Positions 20,662-31,513 of a DNA stretch of 64,000 bases are shown here, in pieces. The notes beneath the pieces were generated by a model. The model saw nothing but the letters and a program-made list of their open reading frames with translations. It was not told where the DNA came from and ran no database searches. The stretch covers positions 62,001 to 126,000 of the forward strand of contig JAIUPH010000006.1 of assembly GCA_020161065.1 (NCBI GenBank), read 5' to 3'. This stretch comes from Pseudomonadota bacterium. GTDB lineage: Bacteria > Pseudomonadota > Gammaproteobacteria > Burkholderiales > Burkholderiaceae_C. The translations under genes were made by a program, and so were the position numbers. The first letter of the stretch is position 1, and each line of letters starts with the position of its first letter.

Positions 20662-21074
20662 CGCTGGGCCGCCGGCTGGCGCTGGCCGTGCTGCTGTGCG
20701 CGGCCAGCGGCGCCGCGCTGGCCGAAGACCGGGTCGTCTACCACATCGACGACGCGGCGGCGCAGGCCGTGAAAGGCCTGCGCAACCTGCGCAACCACCT
20801 GGACACCGACCCCACGGCGAAGATCACCGTCGTCACGCACGCGGCCGGCGTCGATTTCCTGATCGAAGGCGCAAAAGACCCGCAAGGCGGGCTGTTCGCC
20901 GGCCCGGTGGCCGCGCTGGTGGCGCGCGGCGTCAAGTTCGAGGTCTGCGAGATCACGCTGAAGAACCGCAACCTGAAGAAGGAGCAGTTCATCCAGGAGG
21001 CCGAGTTCACGCCCTCGGGCGTGGTGCGGCTGGCGCGGCTGCAGACCCAGGGCTACGCCTACATCAAGCCCTGA
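20658..21074 (+). CDS. Periplasmic DsrE family protein
   Basis: 138 residues with a signal peptide (RRLALAVLLCAASGAALA, cut before EDRVVYHIDD). The mature part has the DsrE/F-like alpha/beta fold pattern: VVYHIDDAAAQAVKGLRNLRNHL, then KITVVTHAAGVDFL, then ALVARGVKFEVCEITL with one conserved-position Cys. Related periplasmic proteins occur beside sulfur-oxidation genes and may handle sulfane sulfur, but the function of the secreted subgroup is not settled. It overlaps the SGNH gene by 4 bp and converges on fccB, 36 bp away, which supports a sulfur link. Confidence 0.78.
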   Translation: MTLGRRLALAVLLCAASGAALAEDRVVYHIDDAAAQAVKGLRNLRNHLDTDPTAKITVVTHAAGVDFLIEGAKDPQGGLFAGPVAALVARGVKFEVCEITLKNRNLKKEQFIQEAEFTPSGVVRLARLQTQGYAYIKP

Positions 21075-21110
21075 ATCAAGCCCTGAAACAAGCCCTGAGA
21101 AGGGCGCGGC

Positions 21111-22400
21111 TCAGCGCGGCAGCGGGCCGCCCAGCGTGTCGGCCCAGATGTTCTCGGCCCAGGCCTGCGCGAAGCGGCCTTCGGCCCGGCTCGGCGCGGC
21201 CGACAGCCCGCCGGCATCGTGCACTGGCTTGAACGTGCGCTCGGCATCGTCGTAAGCATGGACCGAGGCGATGTGCATCGCCTCGTCGTCGCTGACGAAG
21301 CTGTAGCAGGTGTTCATGACCAGCGGCGCCGGGTTCACCGCCTCGCCCTTGAGCAACTGGATGAGTGCCGCCGCGCACACCTTGGCCAGCTGGTTGGCCA
21401 TGTGGCCCGACTTGGGCATCGCCGGCGCCGGGAACAGCGTGTCGCCCAGCACGTGCACGCCGGCCGCCGCGGTCGATTCCAGCGTCAGCCAGTGCACGCC
21501 GGCCCAGCGCCCAGCCACGTTGACGAGGCCGGCCTCGCGCGCGATGTCGGCCGCGCGCTGCGGCGGCACCACGTTCAGCACGTCGGCCTTGAGGTCCTCG
21601 AACTCGAACTTCAGCACGCCGGCGGCGGCGTCCACCTCCTTCAGCTCGGTGCTCGGGTGGTAGGCCAGGATGCCCGCATAACGTTCTTTGAACGCGCGCT
21701 CGAACAAGGCCTTCTTGCTCTGGATCTCGGGGTTGGCGTCCAGCAGCAGCAACTTGGCGCGCGGCTTGTGGACCTTCAGCCAGGCGGCCACGGTGCAGGC
21801 GCGTTCGTAAGGCGCCGGCGGGCAGCGGTAAGGCGACGGCGGGATCGTGATGGCGACCACGCCGCCGTCGGGCAGCGCCTCGATCTGCCGGCGCAAGGCC
21901 AGCGTTTGCGGGCCGGCCTGCCAGGCGTGCAGCACGCGCTGGCGCGCCGCCGGGGTGTCCAGCCCCGCGATCGCGCCGGGGATGAAGCCGATGCCCGGCG
22001 AGACAATCAGCCGCTCGTAGCCCAGCGTCTCGCCGCCGGCCAGGCGCACGCGGCGCGCCGCGGCGTCGATGGCCACCGCGCGGTCGCGCCGCACGGCCAC
22101 GCCGCCAGCGCGCAAGCCGTCGTAGCCGTGCGTGATGTCGGCCATGCGGCGCTGGCCGCCGAGCACGAGGTTGGACATCGGGCACGAGACGAAGGCCTCG
22201 TCGGGGTCGACCAGCGTCACCGCCACCGCCGCGCCGCCCCACAGCTTGAGGTAACGCGCCGCGGTGCAGCCGCCGTAGCCGCCGCCGATGACCAGCACGC
22301 GGCCGAGCGACGGCGTCGCGGCCGGGCGCACCGCGCAGGCGGCCAGCGCCGCCGTCGACGCCAGCGCGCCGGCGCTGCCCAGCAGGCGGCGGCGCTTCAT
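21111..22400 (-). CDS. fccB: Flavocytochrome c sulfide dehydrogenase, flavoprotein subunit
   Basis: Periplasmic FAD enzyme that oxidises sulfide to sulfur and passes electrons to its cytochrome partner. The 429 residues begin with a Tat-type signal (MKRRRLLGSAGALASTAALA). The FAD fold is VLVIGGGYGGCTAARYLK. FVSCPMSNLVLGG, with a conserved redox Cys, and CYSFVSDDEAMHIASV near the end are hallmarks of FccB/SoxF. The second half of the active disulfide may be the Cys in PPSPYRCPPAPYERAC. Start ATG 22400-22398 overlaps fccA by 4 bp. A SoxF name would be equally defensible. Confidence 0.92.
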   Translation of the reverse strand: MKRRRLLGSAGALASTAALAACAVRPAATPSLGRVLVIGGGYGGCTAARYLKLWGGAAVAVTLVDPDEAFVSCPMSNLVLGGQRRMADITHGYDGLRAGGVAVRRDRAVAIDAAARRVRLAGGETLGYERLIVSPGIGFIPGAIAGLDTPAARQRVLHAWQAGPQTLALRRQIEALPDGGVVAITIPPSPYRCPPAPYERACTVAAWLKVHKPRAKLLLLDANPEIQSKKALFERAFKERYAGILAYHPSTELKEVDAAAGVLKFEFEDLKADVLNVVPPQRAADIAREAGLVNVAGRWAGVHWLTLESTAAAGVHVLGDTLFPAPAMPKSGHMANQLAKVCAAALIQLLKGEAVNPAPLVMNTCYSFVSDDEAMHIASVHAYDDAERTFKPVHDAGGLSAAPSRAEGRFAQAWAENIWADTLGGPLPR

Positions 22401-22729
22401 CGCGGCGGCGCCGGCGGCACGGCGGCGAAGTAGGCGGCGATCAGCCGCAACTGCGCATCGCTGTAGCCGCGGGCGATCTGCTGCATCACGGTGGAGGGTT
22501 CGCTGCCGCGCTGGTAACCCGCCATCAGCGTCAACAGCCGCTCGGCCGGCATGCCGGCCAGCGGCTTCATCACGGCGCCGCGGGCGTGGCCGTCGGTGCC
22601 GTGGCAGTTGGCGCAGGTGGCCGCCAGGCTGCGCGCGGCCAGGTCTTGCTGCGCCGCTGCTGGCGCGGCGGCCAACAGCGCGCACGGCAGCGCAGCGGCG
22701 GTGATGGAGGCGAAGGCGAGGGCTTTCAT
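22397..22729 (-). CDS. fccA: Monoheme cytochrome c, sulfide dehydrogenase subunit
   Basis: 110 residues: signal peptide to about residue 27 ([11 protein letters not shown]), one heme-binding CANCH motif, and an axial Met probably in MKPLAGMPAERLL. The size and single heme match the short FccA/SoxE-type partner of FccB rather than the diheme form of purple sulfur bacteria. It lies between cbbR and fccB with 4-bp ATGA overlaps on both sides, so all three are translated from one message. It would pass electrons from sulfide to the respiratory or photosynthetic chain. Confidence 0.9.
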   Translation of the reverse strand: MKALAFASITAAALPCALLAAAPAAAQQDLAARSLAATCANCHGTDGHARGAVMKPLAGMPAERLLTLMAGYQRGSEPSTVMQQIARGYSDAQLRLIAAYFAAVPPAPPR

Positions 22730-23748
22730 CGCGGAACGGTCTTGGCGGGAGGACGGCGACGGCGCACGCTGCGCGGTTTGCGTGGGCTGCCGGATTCGGC
22801 GCCGATTGTGCGGGCGCCGCCGGCCGCCAGCAGCGGCGCGTCGTGCGCCAGCAGATGCTGCTCGCCATGCTCGATCAGGAAGTAGCGAAAGGCCTCGGCC
22901 AGCGGCGACAGCGTGCGCGACTGCAGGTGCACCACGTTCCAGGTGCGCACGACGGGCGTGCCTTCGATGTCCAGCAGCGCCAGCTGCCCGGCGCGCAGCT
23001 CGGTGCCCAGCGTGTGCAGCGACAAGAAGGCCAGCCCGAGGCCGGCGATCACTGCCTGCTTGATGGTTTCGTTGCTGGAGATCTCCATCGCGATCGCCGG
23101 CTGCAGCTGGTGGTCGGCGAAGAACTGCTGCATGGTCGCGCGCGTGCCGCTGCCTTGCTCGCGCACGATGAAGGGGTAGGCCGCCAGCGCCGCCGCCGGC
23201 ACGTGGCCGCGGCGCTGCAGCGGGTGGCCCGGCGGCGCCACCACCACCATCGGGTGCGCGGCGAAGGCCTCGCTGCGCGTGGCCAGCTCGCGCGGCGGCC
23301 GGCCCATCACCGCCAGGTCGACCTCGGCGCGCTGCAGCATGGTCACCAGCTGCCCGCGGTTGCCGGCCACCTGCAACTGCAGCTCCACGCCCGGGTGCTC
23401 GGCGCAGAAGCGGCCCAGCATCTGCGGCACGAAGTACTTGGCGGTGCTGACGATGCCGATCGACAGCCGCCCGCGCTCCAGCCGCTTGAAGCGCGCCATC
23501 GCGTTGTCGGCGTCCTGCAGCGCCGACAGCAGCCGCCGCGCGTGGACCAGGAAGTACTCGCCCGCGGTCGACAGGCTGATGCGCCGGCCCTCGCGGTCGA
23601 GCAGCGGCAGGCCGACCTGGCCTTCGAGTTCCTTCACCTGCATCGACACCGCCGGCGGCGTCAGGTGCAGCGCCTCGGCGGCGGCCGTGATGCTGCCCTT
23701 GGCGGCGACCTCGGCGAACACCTTCAGCTGGCGGAACGTGACGTTCAT
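22726..23748 (-). CDS. cbbR: LysR-type regulator CbbR of the Calvin-cycle operon
   Basis: 340 residues. The N-terminal winged helix (TFRQLKVFAEVAAKGSITAAAEALHLTPPAVSMQVKELE) and the effector domain from about 90 on (RLSIGIVSTAKYFVPQMLGRF) match CbbR. Members of this group activate cbb genes in response to metabolites such as RuBP, PEP or NADPH, depending on species. It is transcribed divergently from cbbL across 99 bp. The C-terminus carries an unusual Arg/Pro-rich tail (about 315-340). Its stop overlaps the fccA start, an atypical operon partner. Confidence 0.96.
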   Translation of the reverse strand: MNVTFRQLKVFAEVAAKGSITAAAEALHLTPPAVSMQVKELEGQVGLPLLDREGRRISLSTAGEYFLVHARRLLSALQDADNAMARFKRLERGRLSIGIVSTAKYFVPQMLGRFCAEHPGVELQLQVAGNRGQLVTMLQRAEVDLAVMGRPPRELATRSEAFAAHPMVVVAPPGHPLQRRGHVPAAALAAYPFIVREQGSGTRATMQQFFADHQLQPAIAMEISSNETIKQAVIAGLGLAFLSLHTLGTELRAGQLALLDIEGTPVVRTWNVVHLQSRTLSPLAEAFRYFLIEHGEQHLLAHDAPLLAAGGARTIGAESGSPRKPRSVRRRRPPAKTVPR

Positions 23749-25311
<1,563 letters not shown>

Positions 25312-25325
25312 AGGAGGATCGAACC

Positions 25326-25790
25326 ATGATGACCAACCCCGTCGGCCGCATCACCCAAGGCCAGTTCAGCTTCCTGCCCGATCTCAGCGACGAAGAGATC
25401 GCGCAGCAGATCCAGTACGGCTTGAACAAGGGTTATGCCTGGAGCGTCGAATACACCGACGATCCGCACCCGCGCAACACCTACTGGGAGATGTTCGGCC
25501 TGCCGATGTTCGACCTGCGCGACGCCGCCGGCGTGCTGGCCGAGGTGAACGCCTGCCGCCAGACCTTCCCGCAGCACTACGTGCGGCTGATGGCCTTCGA
25601 CGCCACGCGCGGCGTCGAGAGCATCGCGATGAGCTTCATCGTCAACCGGCCCGACGCCGAGCCCGGCTTCGGCCTGCAGCGCCAGGAAGTGCAAGGCCGC
25701 ACGCAGCGCTACACGGTGCGCGGCTACGCCGCCGAGGCGCCGGAGTCGCAGCGTTATCACGCGCCGGGTGGCGCACGGGGAGCGCAATGA
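25326..25790 (+). CDS. cbbS: RuBisCO small subunit, red type
   Basis: 154-residue small subunit that caps the L8 core and is needed for full activity. It begins with [16 protein letters not shown], typical of red-type small subunits, continues with [28 protein letters not shown], and has the long C-terminal extension that forms the central beta-barrel in red-type enzymes. AAGGAGG precedes the ATG at 25326; a second ATG follows directly. It starts 14 bp after cbbL and overlaps cbbE by 4 bp. Confidence 0.98.
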   Translation: MMTNPVGRITQGQFSFLPDLSDEEIAQQIQYGLNKGYAWSVEYTDDPHPRNTYWEMFGLPMFDLRDAAGVLAEVNACRQTFPQHYVRLMAFDATRGVESIAMSFIVNRPDAEPGFGLQRQEVQGRTQRYTVRGYAAEAPESQRYHAPGGARGAQ

Positions 25791-26476
25791 TGGACCGCCG
25801 CTTTCGCATCACGCCGTCGATCCTGTCGGCCGATTTCGCGCGCCTGGGCGACGAGGTGCAGCGCGTGGTGGCCGCCGGCGCCGACGGCGTGCACTTCGAC
25901 GTGATGGACAACCACTACGTGCCCAACCTGAGCGTCGGCCACATGGTCTGCCAGGCGCTGCGCCAGCATTGCCGCGTGCCGATCGACGTGCACCTGATGG
26001 TGCAGCCGGTCGATGCGCTGGCCGAGCGCTTCGCCGAGGCCGGCGCCGACCTCATCAGCTTCCACCCCGACGCCAGCACGCACGTCGACCGCACCGTCAA
26101 GCTGATCCGCGGCCACGGCTGTCAGGTCGGCCTGGCCTTCAACCCGGCCGAGCCGCTGGGCGTGCTGGAGTGGATGATCGACCAGATCGACCTCGTGCTG
26201 GTGATGAGCGTCAACCCGGGCTTCGGCGGCCAGGGCTTCATCGACGGCGCCTTGCGCAAGATCGAGCGCGTGCGCCGGCTCATCGACGACAGCGGGCGCG
26301 ACGTGCGCTTGCAGGTCGACGGCGGCATCAAGGTCGACAACATCGCGCGCGTGGCCGCCGCCGGCGCCGACACCTTCGTCGCCGGAAGCGCGATCTTCGG
26401 CCAGCGCGACTATGCGGCCGTGATCGACGCGATGCGCGCCGAACTGGCGCCGTACGCGGAGGCGGTCGCGGCATGA
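25787..26476 (+). CDS. cbbE: Ribulose-phosphate 3-epimerase
   Basis: Interconverts ribulose 5-phosphate and xylulose 5-phosphate in the regenerative phase of the Calvin cycle. 229 residues as a TIM barrel. It opens with [34 protein letters not shown] carries the catalytic Asp and metal ligands; [10 protein letters not shown] and [13 protein letters not shown] are family hallmarks, and the phosphate loop is [11 protein letters not shown]. It overlaps cbbS (ATGA) and cbbX (4 bp). A housekeeping rpe may exist elsewhere. Confidence 0.97.
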   Translation: MMDRRFRITPSILSADFARLGDEVQRVVAAGADGVHFDVMDNHYVPNLSVGHMVCQALRQHCRVPIDVHLMVQPVDALAERFAEAGADLISFHPDASTHVDRTVKLIRGHGCQVGLAFNPAEPLGVLEWMIDQIDLVLVMSVNPGFGGQGFIDGALRKIERVRRLIDDSGRDVRLQVDGGIKVDNIARVAAAGADTFVAGSAIFGQRDYAAVIDAMRAELAPYAEAVAA

Positions 26477-27438
26477 ACCGCCCGCTGTACGCCATTCCCG
26501 GCAGCAGCGCCGCGGCGCCGGTTTCGACGCCGGCGCCGGCATCCGCCGCAGCGCCGCCTAACGTGCCACCAGGGCGCACCGTGGCCGAGGTGCTGGCGCA
26601 AAGCCAGGTCGAAGCCGTGCTCGACGAACTGGAGCGCGACCTCGTCGGCCTGGCGCCGGTGAAGCAGCGCGTGCGCGACATCGCCGCGCTGCTGGTGGTC
26701 GACCGGCTGCGCACGGCGCAAGGCTTGCCCACCGCCAACCCCAGCCTGCACATGTGCTTCACCGGCAACCCCGGCACCGGCAAGACCACGGTGGCCTTGC
26801 GCATGGCGCAGATCCTGCACCGCCTGGGCTACGTGCGCCAGGGCCAGATGGTGGCGGTGACGCGCGACGACCTCGTCGGCTCGTACATCGGCCACACCGG
26901 CCCGAAGACCAAGGAAGTGCTGAAGAAGGCGATGGGCGGCGTGCTCTTCATCGACGAGGCCTACACGCTGTACCGCCCCGAGAACGAGCGCGACTACGGG
27001 CAGGAGGCGATCGAGATCCTGCTGCAGGTGATGGAGAACCAGCGCGACGACCTGGTCGTCATCCTGGCCGGCTATGCCGACCGCATGGACAGCTTCTTCC
27101 GCTGCAACCCGGGCTTGAGCTCGCGCATCGCGCACCACCTGGGCTTTCCCGACTATTCGCAGGCCGAGTTGCTGCAGATCGCCGAGCGCATGCTGGCGCA
27201 GCTGCAGTACGGCTTCGGCCCCGGCGCGCGCGAGGCGCTGGCGCAGTACCTGGAATTGCGCGTGCAGCAGCCGCATTTCGCCAACGCGCGCAGTGTGCGC
27301 AACGCGCTCGACCGCGCGCGGCTGCGCCAGGCCAGCCGCTTGTTCGGCGAGCGCGACCGCGCGCTGTCGCGCGACGACCTGTCCACCATCACGCAAGCCG
27401 ACATCCGCGCCAGCCGCGTCTTCGCGGCCAACGCCTGA
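26473..27438 (+). CDS. cbbX: Red-type RuBisCO activase CbbX
   Basis: AAA+ ATPase that releases inhibitory sugar phosphates from red-type RuBisCO by pulling on the large-subunit C-terminus; it is allosterically activated by RuBP. 321 residues: an Ala/Pro-rich N-terminal segment to about 35, then Walker [19 protein letters not shown], the pore-loop region [19 protein letters not shown], Walker [14 protein letters not shown], and sensor/arginine-finger regions to the end. Its presence next to cbbLS confirms the red-type assignment. Confidence 0.98.
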   Translation: MNRPLYAIPGSSAAAPVSTPAPASAAAPPNVPPGRTVAEVLAQSQVEAVLDELERDLVGLAPVKQRVRDIAALLVVDRLRTAQGLPTANPSLHMCFTGNPGTGKTTVALRMAQILHRLGYVRQGQMVAVTRDDLVGSYIGHTGPKTKEVLKKAMGGVLFIDEAYTLYRPENERDYGQEAIEILLQVMENQRDDLVVILAGYADRMDSFFRCNPGLSSRIAHHLGFPDYSQAELLQIAERMLAQLQYGFGPGAREALAQYLELRVQQPHFANARSVRNALDRARLRQASRLFGERDRALSRDDLSTITQADIRASRVFAANA

Positions 27439-27466
27439 CTTCACTTTTCGAGGCGGAGACCTTGCC

Positions 27467-28570
27467 ATGCCCTTGTCGCAACGCTGGACGCTGACGCGCT
27501 ACCTGATCGAAGAGCGGCGCCGCTTTCCGCAGGCCGAAGGCAGCCTGAACGCGCTGATCCTCGACGTCGCGCTGGCCTGCAAGGCCATCGCCCGCATCGT
27601 CGCCCTCGGCGCGCTGTCCGACGCGCCGGGCGCCGCGCCGGCGGGCGGCGCCATCAACGTGCAGGGCGAGGTGCAGAAGCCGCTGGACCTGCTGTCCAAC
27701 GAGATCTTCATCCGCATGAACGAGTGGAACGGCCACCTCGCAGGCCTGGCCTCGGAAGAGCTGGAAGCGCCGCAGCAGATTCCCGCCGCCCACCAGCGCG
27801 GCCGCTACCTGCTGGTGTTCGACCCGCTCGACGGCTCCAGCAACATCGACGTCAACGTCTCGGTGGGCAGCATCTTCTCGATCCTGCGCGCGCCCGACGA
27901 GCTGGCGCCCGCCGGCGACGGCCAGCCCCAGCGCGACGTGACCGAGGCCGACTTCCTGCAGCCCGGCGCCGCGCAGGTGGCCGCCGGCTACGCCATCTAC
28001 GGCCCGACCACGATGCTGGTGCTGACGGTGGGCAACGGCGTGGCCGGCTTCACGCTCGACCGCAACCTCGGCGAGTTCGTGCTGACGCACCCCAACCTGC
28101 AGGTGCCGGCCGACAGCCAGGAGTTCGCCATCAACACCAGCAACAGCCGCTTCTGGGAGCCGCCGGTCAAGCGTTATGTCGACGAGTGCCTGGCCGGCCG
28201 CAGCGGGCCGCGCGGCAAGGACTTCAACATGCGCTGGATCGCCAGCCTGGTGGCCGAGGCGCACCGCATCCTGATGCGCGGCGGCGTCTTCATGTACCCG
28301 CGCGACACCAAGGACCCGGCCAAGCCCGGCCGCTTGCGCCTGCTGTACGAGGCCAACCCGATCGGCTTCGTGATGGAGCAGGCCGGCGGCCGTGCCAGCA
28401 CCGGCCGCCAGACCATGCTGGGCGTCAAGCCGAGCGCACTGCACCAGCGCATCGGCTTCGTGTTCGGCTCGCGCCACGAGGTCGAGCGCATCGAGCGCTA
28501 CCACCACGAGCCGGCGCCGCGCGACAGCGGCACGCCGCTGTTCGCCGAGCGCAGCCTTTTCCGGAGCTGA
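27467..28570 (+). CDS. cbbF: Fructose-1,6-bisphosphatase class 1
   Basis: Hydrolyses fructose 1,6-bisphosphate (and probably sedoheptulose 1,7-bisphosphate) in the Calvin cycle. 367 residues. Motifs are [20 protein letters not shown] for metal and substrate, [16 protein letters not shown], and [10 protein letters not shown] followed by [21 protein letters not shown] near the C-terminus. The ATG at 27467 is preceded by a GGAG site; the gap from cbbX is 28 bp. The operon position favours the cbb-specific isozyme. Confidence 0.97.
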   Translation: MPLSQRWTLTRYLIEERRRFPQAEGSLNALILDVALACKAIARIVALGALSDAPGAAPAGGAINVQGEVQKPLDLLSNEIFIRMNEWNGHLAGLASEELEAPQQIPAAHQRGRYLLVFDPLDGSSNIDVNVSVGSIFSILRAPDELAPAGDGQPQRDVTEADFLQPGAAQVAAGYAIYGPTTMLVLTVGNGVAGFTLDRNLGEFVLTHPNLQVPADSQEFAINTSNSRFWEPPVKRYVDECLAGRSGPRGKDFNMRWIASLVAEAHRILMRGGVFMYPRDTKDPAKPGRLRLLYEANPIGFVMEQAGGRASTGRQTMLGVKPSALHQRIGFVFGSRHEVERIERYHHEPAPRDSGTPLFAERSLFRS

Positions 28571-28575
28571 CCCCC

Positions 28576-29460
28576 ATGTCCGAACGCCACCCCATCATCG
28601 CGATCACCGGCTCCTCGGGCGCCGGCACCACTTCGGTCACGCGCACCTTCGAGAACATCTTCCGCCGCGAAGGCGTCAGCGCCGCGGTGATCGAAGGCGA
28701 CAGTTTCCACCGTTATGACCGCCAGGAGATGCGCGAGCGCCAGGCCGCCGCCGAGCGCGCCGGCGACAAGCACTTCAGCCACTTCGGCCCCGAGAACAAC
28801 CTGTTCCCCGAACTGGAGCAGCTGTTCCGCGCCTACGCCGAAAGCGGCAGCGGCCGGCGCCGCAAGTACCTGCACGACGCCGGCGAGGCCGCGCCCTACC
28901 AGCAGCCGCCCGGCACCTTCACGCCCTGGGAAGACTTGCCCGCCGGCACCGACTTGCTGTTCTACGAAGGCCTGCACGGCGCGGTGGTCACGCCCGAGGT
29001 CGACGTCGCGCGCTACCCCGATCTGCTGATCGGCGTGGTGCCGGTCATCAACCTGGAGTGGATCCAGAAGCTCTACCGCGACAAGAACGTGCGCGGCTAC
29101 AGCGCCGAGGCGGTGACCGACACCATCCTGCGCCGCATGCCCGACTACGTGCACTACATCTGCCCCCAGTTCACGCACACGCACGTCAACTTCCAGCGCG
29201 TGCCGGTGGTCGACACCAGCAACCCCTTCATCGCGCGCGACATCCCCAGCGCCGACGAAAGCCTGTGCGTGATCCGCTTCGCCAACCCCAAGGGCATCGA
29301 CTTCCCCTACCTGCTGAACATGATCAACGATTCGTGGATGAGCCGCGCCAACACCGTGGTGATGCCCGGCGGCAAGATGGAGCTGGCGATGCAGCTCATC
29401 TTCACGCCCTTCATCTGGCGCATGATGGAGCGCGCCCGCCGCGCGCGCGGAGCGCTGTGA
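28576..29460 (+). CDS. cbbP: Phosphoribulokinase
   Basis: Makes ribulose 1,5-bisphosphate from ribulose 5-phosphate and ATP, the second enzyme unique to the Calvin cycle. 294 residues, typical of the bacterial octameric class I enzyme. The P-loop is AITGSSGAGTTSVT; the catalytic region includes EGDSFHRYDRQEM; LLFYEGLHGAVV and NLEWIQKLYRDKNVRGYSAE follow. The bacterial enzyme is usually activated by NADH. It lies 5 bp after cbbF and overlaps cbbT by 1 bp (TGATG). Confidence 0.98.
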   Translation: MSERHPIIAITGSSGAGTTSVTRTFENIFRREGVSAAVIEGDSFHRYDRQEMRERQAAAERAGDKHFSHFGPENNLFPELEQLFRAYAESGSGRRRKYLHDAGEAAPYQQPPGTFTPWEDLPAGTDLLFYEGLHGAVVTPEVDVARYPDLLIGVVPVINLEWIQKLYRDKNVRGYSAEAVTDTILRRMPDYVHYICPQFTHTHVNFQRVPVVDTSNPFIARDIPSADESLCVIRFANPKGIDFPYLLNMINDSWMSRANTVVMPGGKMELAMQLIFTPFIWRMMERARRARGAL

Positions 29461-31481
29461 TGGCCAGCGAATCGACCGAGCGCGTGCGGCGCGGCAGCGC
29501 CGCGTCGACCGACCCGCGCGCCAGTGCCTTGCGCGCGCTGGCGATGGACAGCGTGCAGCAGGCGCGCTCCGGCCACCCCGGCGCGCCGCTGGGCATGGCC
29601 GAGATGGCGCTGGCACTGTGGAGCGGCCACCTGCGCCACGACCCCGCCGACCCGCAATGGCCCGACCGCGACCGCTTCGTGCTCAGCAACGGCCACGCCT
29701 CGATGCTGCTGTACGCGCTGCTGCACCTGAGCGGCTACGCGCTGCCGCTGGCCGAGCTGCAACGCTTCAGGCAACTGGGCAGCCTGACGCCGGGCCACCC
29801 CGAGGCCGGCCACACGCCGGGCGTGGAGACCACCACCGGCCCGCTGGGCCAGGGCCTGGCCAACGCGGTGGGCATGGCGCTGGCCGAAGCGCGGCTGGCG
29901 GCCGAGTTCAACCGCCCGGGGCATGCGCTGGTCGACCACCGCACCTGGGTCTTCGCCGGCGACGGCTGCCTGATGGAAGGCATCAGCCACGAGGCCTGCG
30001 CGCTGGCCGCCGTGTGGGGCCTGCACAAGCTGGTGCTGCTGTACGACGACAACGGCATCAGCATCGACGGCCCGGTGCAAGGCTGGTTCCGCGACGACAC
30101 CGCCGCGCGCTTCAAGGCCTACGGCTGGCACGTGCTGGGCCCCGTCGACGGCCACGACCTCGCGGCGCTGGACCAGGCGATGACGCTGGCGCGCACGCAC
30201 ACCGGCGCGCCGACGATCATCATCTGCCGCACCACCATCGGCCAGGGCGCGCCCAACCGCGCCGGCACCGCGCGCGCCCACGGCGAGCCGCTGGGCGCCG
30301 ACGAAGTGGCCGCCACGCGCGAAGCCATCGCCTGGCCGCACGCGCCGTTCGAGATTCCGCCCGACGTGTACGCGGCCTGGGACGCGCGGCCGCGTGGCGA
30401 GCTGCGGCGCAGCGAATGGCTGTCGCGCTGGACCTCGTACCGCGCGGCGCATCCGGCGCTGGCCGCCGAGTTCGAGCGCCGCGTCAACGGGGAGTTGCCG
30501 GCCGACTGGCCCGCGCTGCGCGCCACGCTGCTGGCCGAGGCCGAGGCGTCGGACAAGCCGCTGGCCACGCGCAAGGCCAGCCAGCGCGCGCTGGCCTTGC
30601 TGGGCCCGCGCCTGCCCGAGCTGCTGGGCGGCAGCGCCGACCTCACGGGCAGCAACCTGACCGACTTTCCCGGCTGCGGCGCGCGCCACATCAGCCACGG
30701 CGTGCGCGAGTTCGGCATGGCCGCCATCCTCAACGGCGTGGCGCTGCACGGCGGCTTCATCCCCTACGGCGGCACCTTCCTCGCATTCAGCGACTACAGC
30801 CGCAACGCCATCCGCATGGCGGCGCTGATGAAGCTGCGCGTCGTCCACGTCTTCACGCACGACAGCATCGGCCTCGGCGAAGACGGCCCCACGCACCAGC
30901 CGGTGGAGCATGCCGAGAGCCTGCGGCTCATTCCTAACCTCGATGTCTGGCGGCCCGGCGACGCCTTCGAAACCGCCGCCGCCTGGGCCGCCGCGCTGCA
31001 GCGGCAGGATGGCCCCAGCGCGCTGCTGCTGTCGCGGCAAGACCTGCCGCCGCAGCCGCGCGGCGAAGCGCAGCGTGCCGGCGTGCCACGCGGCGGCTAC
31101 GTGCTCGCCGACCGCGCCGGCGCGCGCGCCGTGCTGATCGCCAGCGGCTCGGAACTGGCGCTGGCGATGGCCGCGCAAGCGCTGCTGGACGCGCGCGGCC
31201 TGCCGGTGCGCGTGGTCTCGCTGCCCAGCAGCAGCGTGTTCGACCGCCAGGACCGCGCCTGGCGCGACGCCGTGCTGGGCCGCGGCTTGCCGCGCATCGG
31301 CGTCGAGGCCGGCGTGACGCGCGGCTGGGGCGCCTATGGCTGCGCCGCCACGCTGGGGCTGGACCGCTTCGGCGAATCGGCGCCGGCGGGCGAGCTGTTC
31401 AAGCATTTCGGGTTCACCGCGGAGAAGCTGGCGCAGCTCGTCGAGCAGGCGTGCCGCGAGGTCGCCGAGACAGCGCCATGA
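29460..31481 (+). CDS. cbbT: Transketolase
   Basis: Thiamin-diphosphate enzyme that moves two-carbon units between sugar phosphates in the Calvin and pentose phosphate cycles. 673 residues. Domain 1 contains RSGHPGAPLGMAEMALALW, ETTTGPLGQGLANAVGMALA and the ThDP motif FAGDGCLMEGISHEA ending in LLYDDN. The pyrimidine-domain Glu lies in SHGVREFGMAAILNG, and HVFTHDSIGLGEDGPTHQP is the transketolase signature. The C-terminal domain ends EVAETAP. Its stop is part of an ATGA that begins a chain of two micro-ORFs leading to cbbY. Confidence 0.97.
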   Translation: MASESTERVRRGSAASTDPRASALRALAMDSVQQARSGHPGAPLGMAEMALALWSGHLRHDPADPQWPDRDRFVLSNGHASMLLYALLHLSGYALPLAELQRFRQLGSLTPGHPEAGHTPGVETTTGPLGQGLANAVGMALAEARLAAEFNRPGHALVDHRTWVFAGDGCLMEGISHEACALAAVWGLHKLVLLYDDNGISIDGPVQGWFRDDTAARFKAYGWHVLGPVDGHDLAALDQAMTLARTHTGAPTIIICRTTIGQGAPNRAGTARAHGEPLGADEVAATREAIAWPHAPFEIPPDVYAAWDARPRGELRRSEWLSRWTSYRAAHPALAAEFERRVNGELPADWPALRATLLAEAEASDKPLATRKASQRALALLGPRLPELLGGSADLTGSNLTDFPGCGARHISHGVREFGMAAILNGVALHGGFIPYGGTFLAFSDYSRNAIRMAALMKLRVVHVFTHDSIGLGEDGPTHQPVEHAESLRLIPNLDVWRPGDAFETAAAWAAALQRQDGPSALLLSRQDLPPQPRGEAQRAGVPRGGYVLADRAGARAVLIASGSELALAMAAQALLDARGLPVRVVSLPSSSVFDRQDRAWRDAVLGRGLPRIGVEAGVTRGWGAYGCAATLGLDRFGESAPAGELFKHFGFTAEKLAQLVEQACREVAETAP

Positions 31482-31513
31482 AAGCCCTGAGAACCTGGGA
31501 AGCAGCGCCATGA
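31478..31513 (+). CDS. 11-codon micro-ORF 1 between cbbT and cbbY
   Basis: Would encode MKALRTWEAAP. Its ATG overlaps the cbbT stop as ATGA (31478-31481), and its own stop overlaps the ATG of the next micro-ORF in the same way. It arose from the 32-bp tandem repeat: the first residues copy the CbbY N-terminus (MKAL) and the last copy the CbbT C-terminus (AP). It probably matters as a reinitiation step rather than as a peptide. Translation is an inference. Confidence 0.45.
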   Translation: MKALRTWEAAP

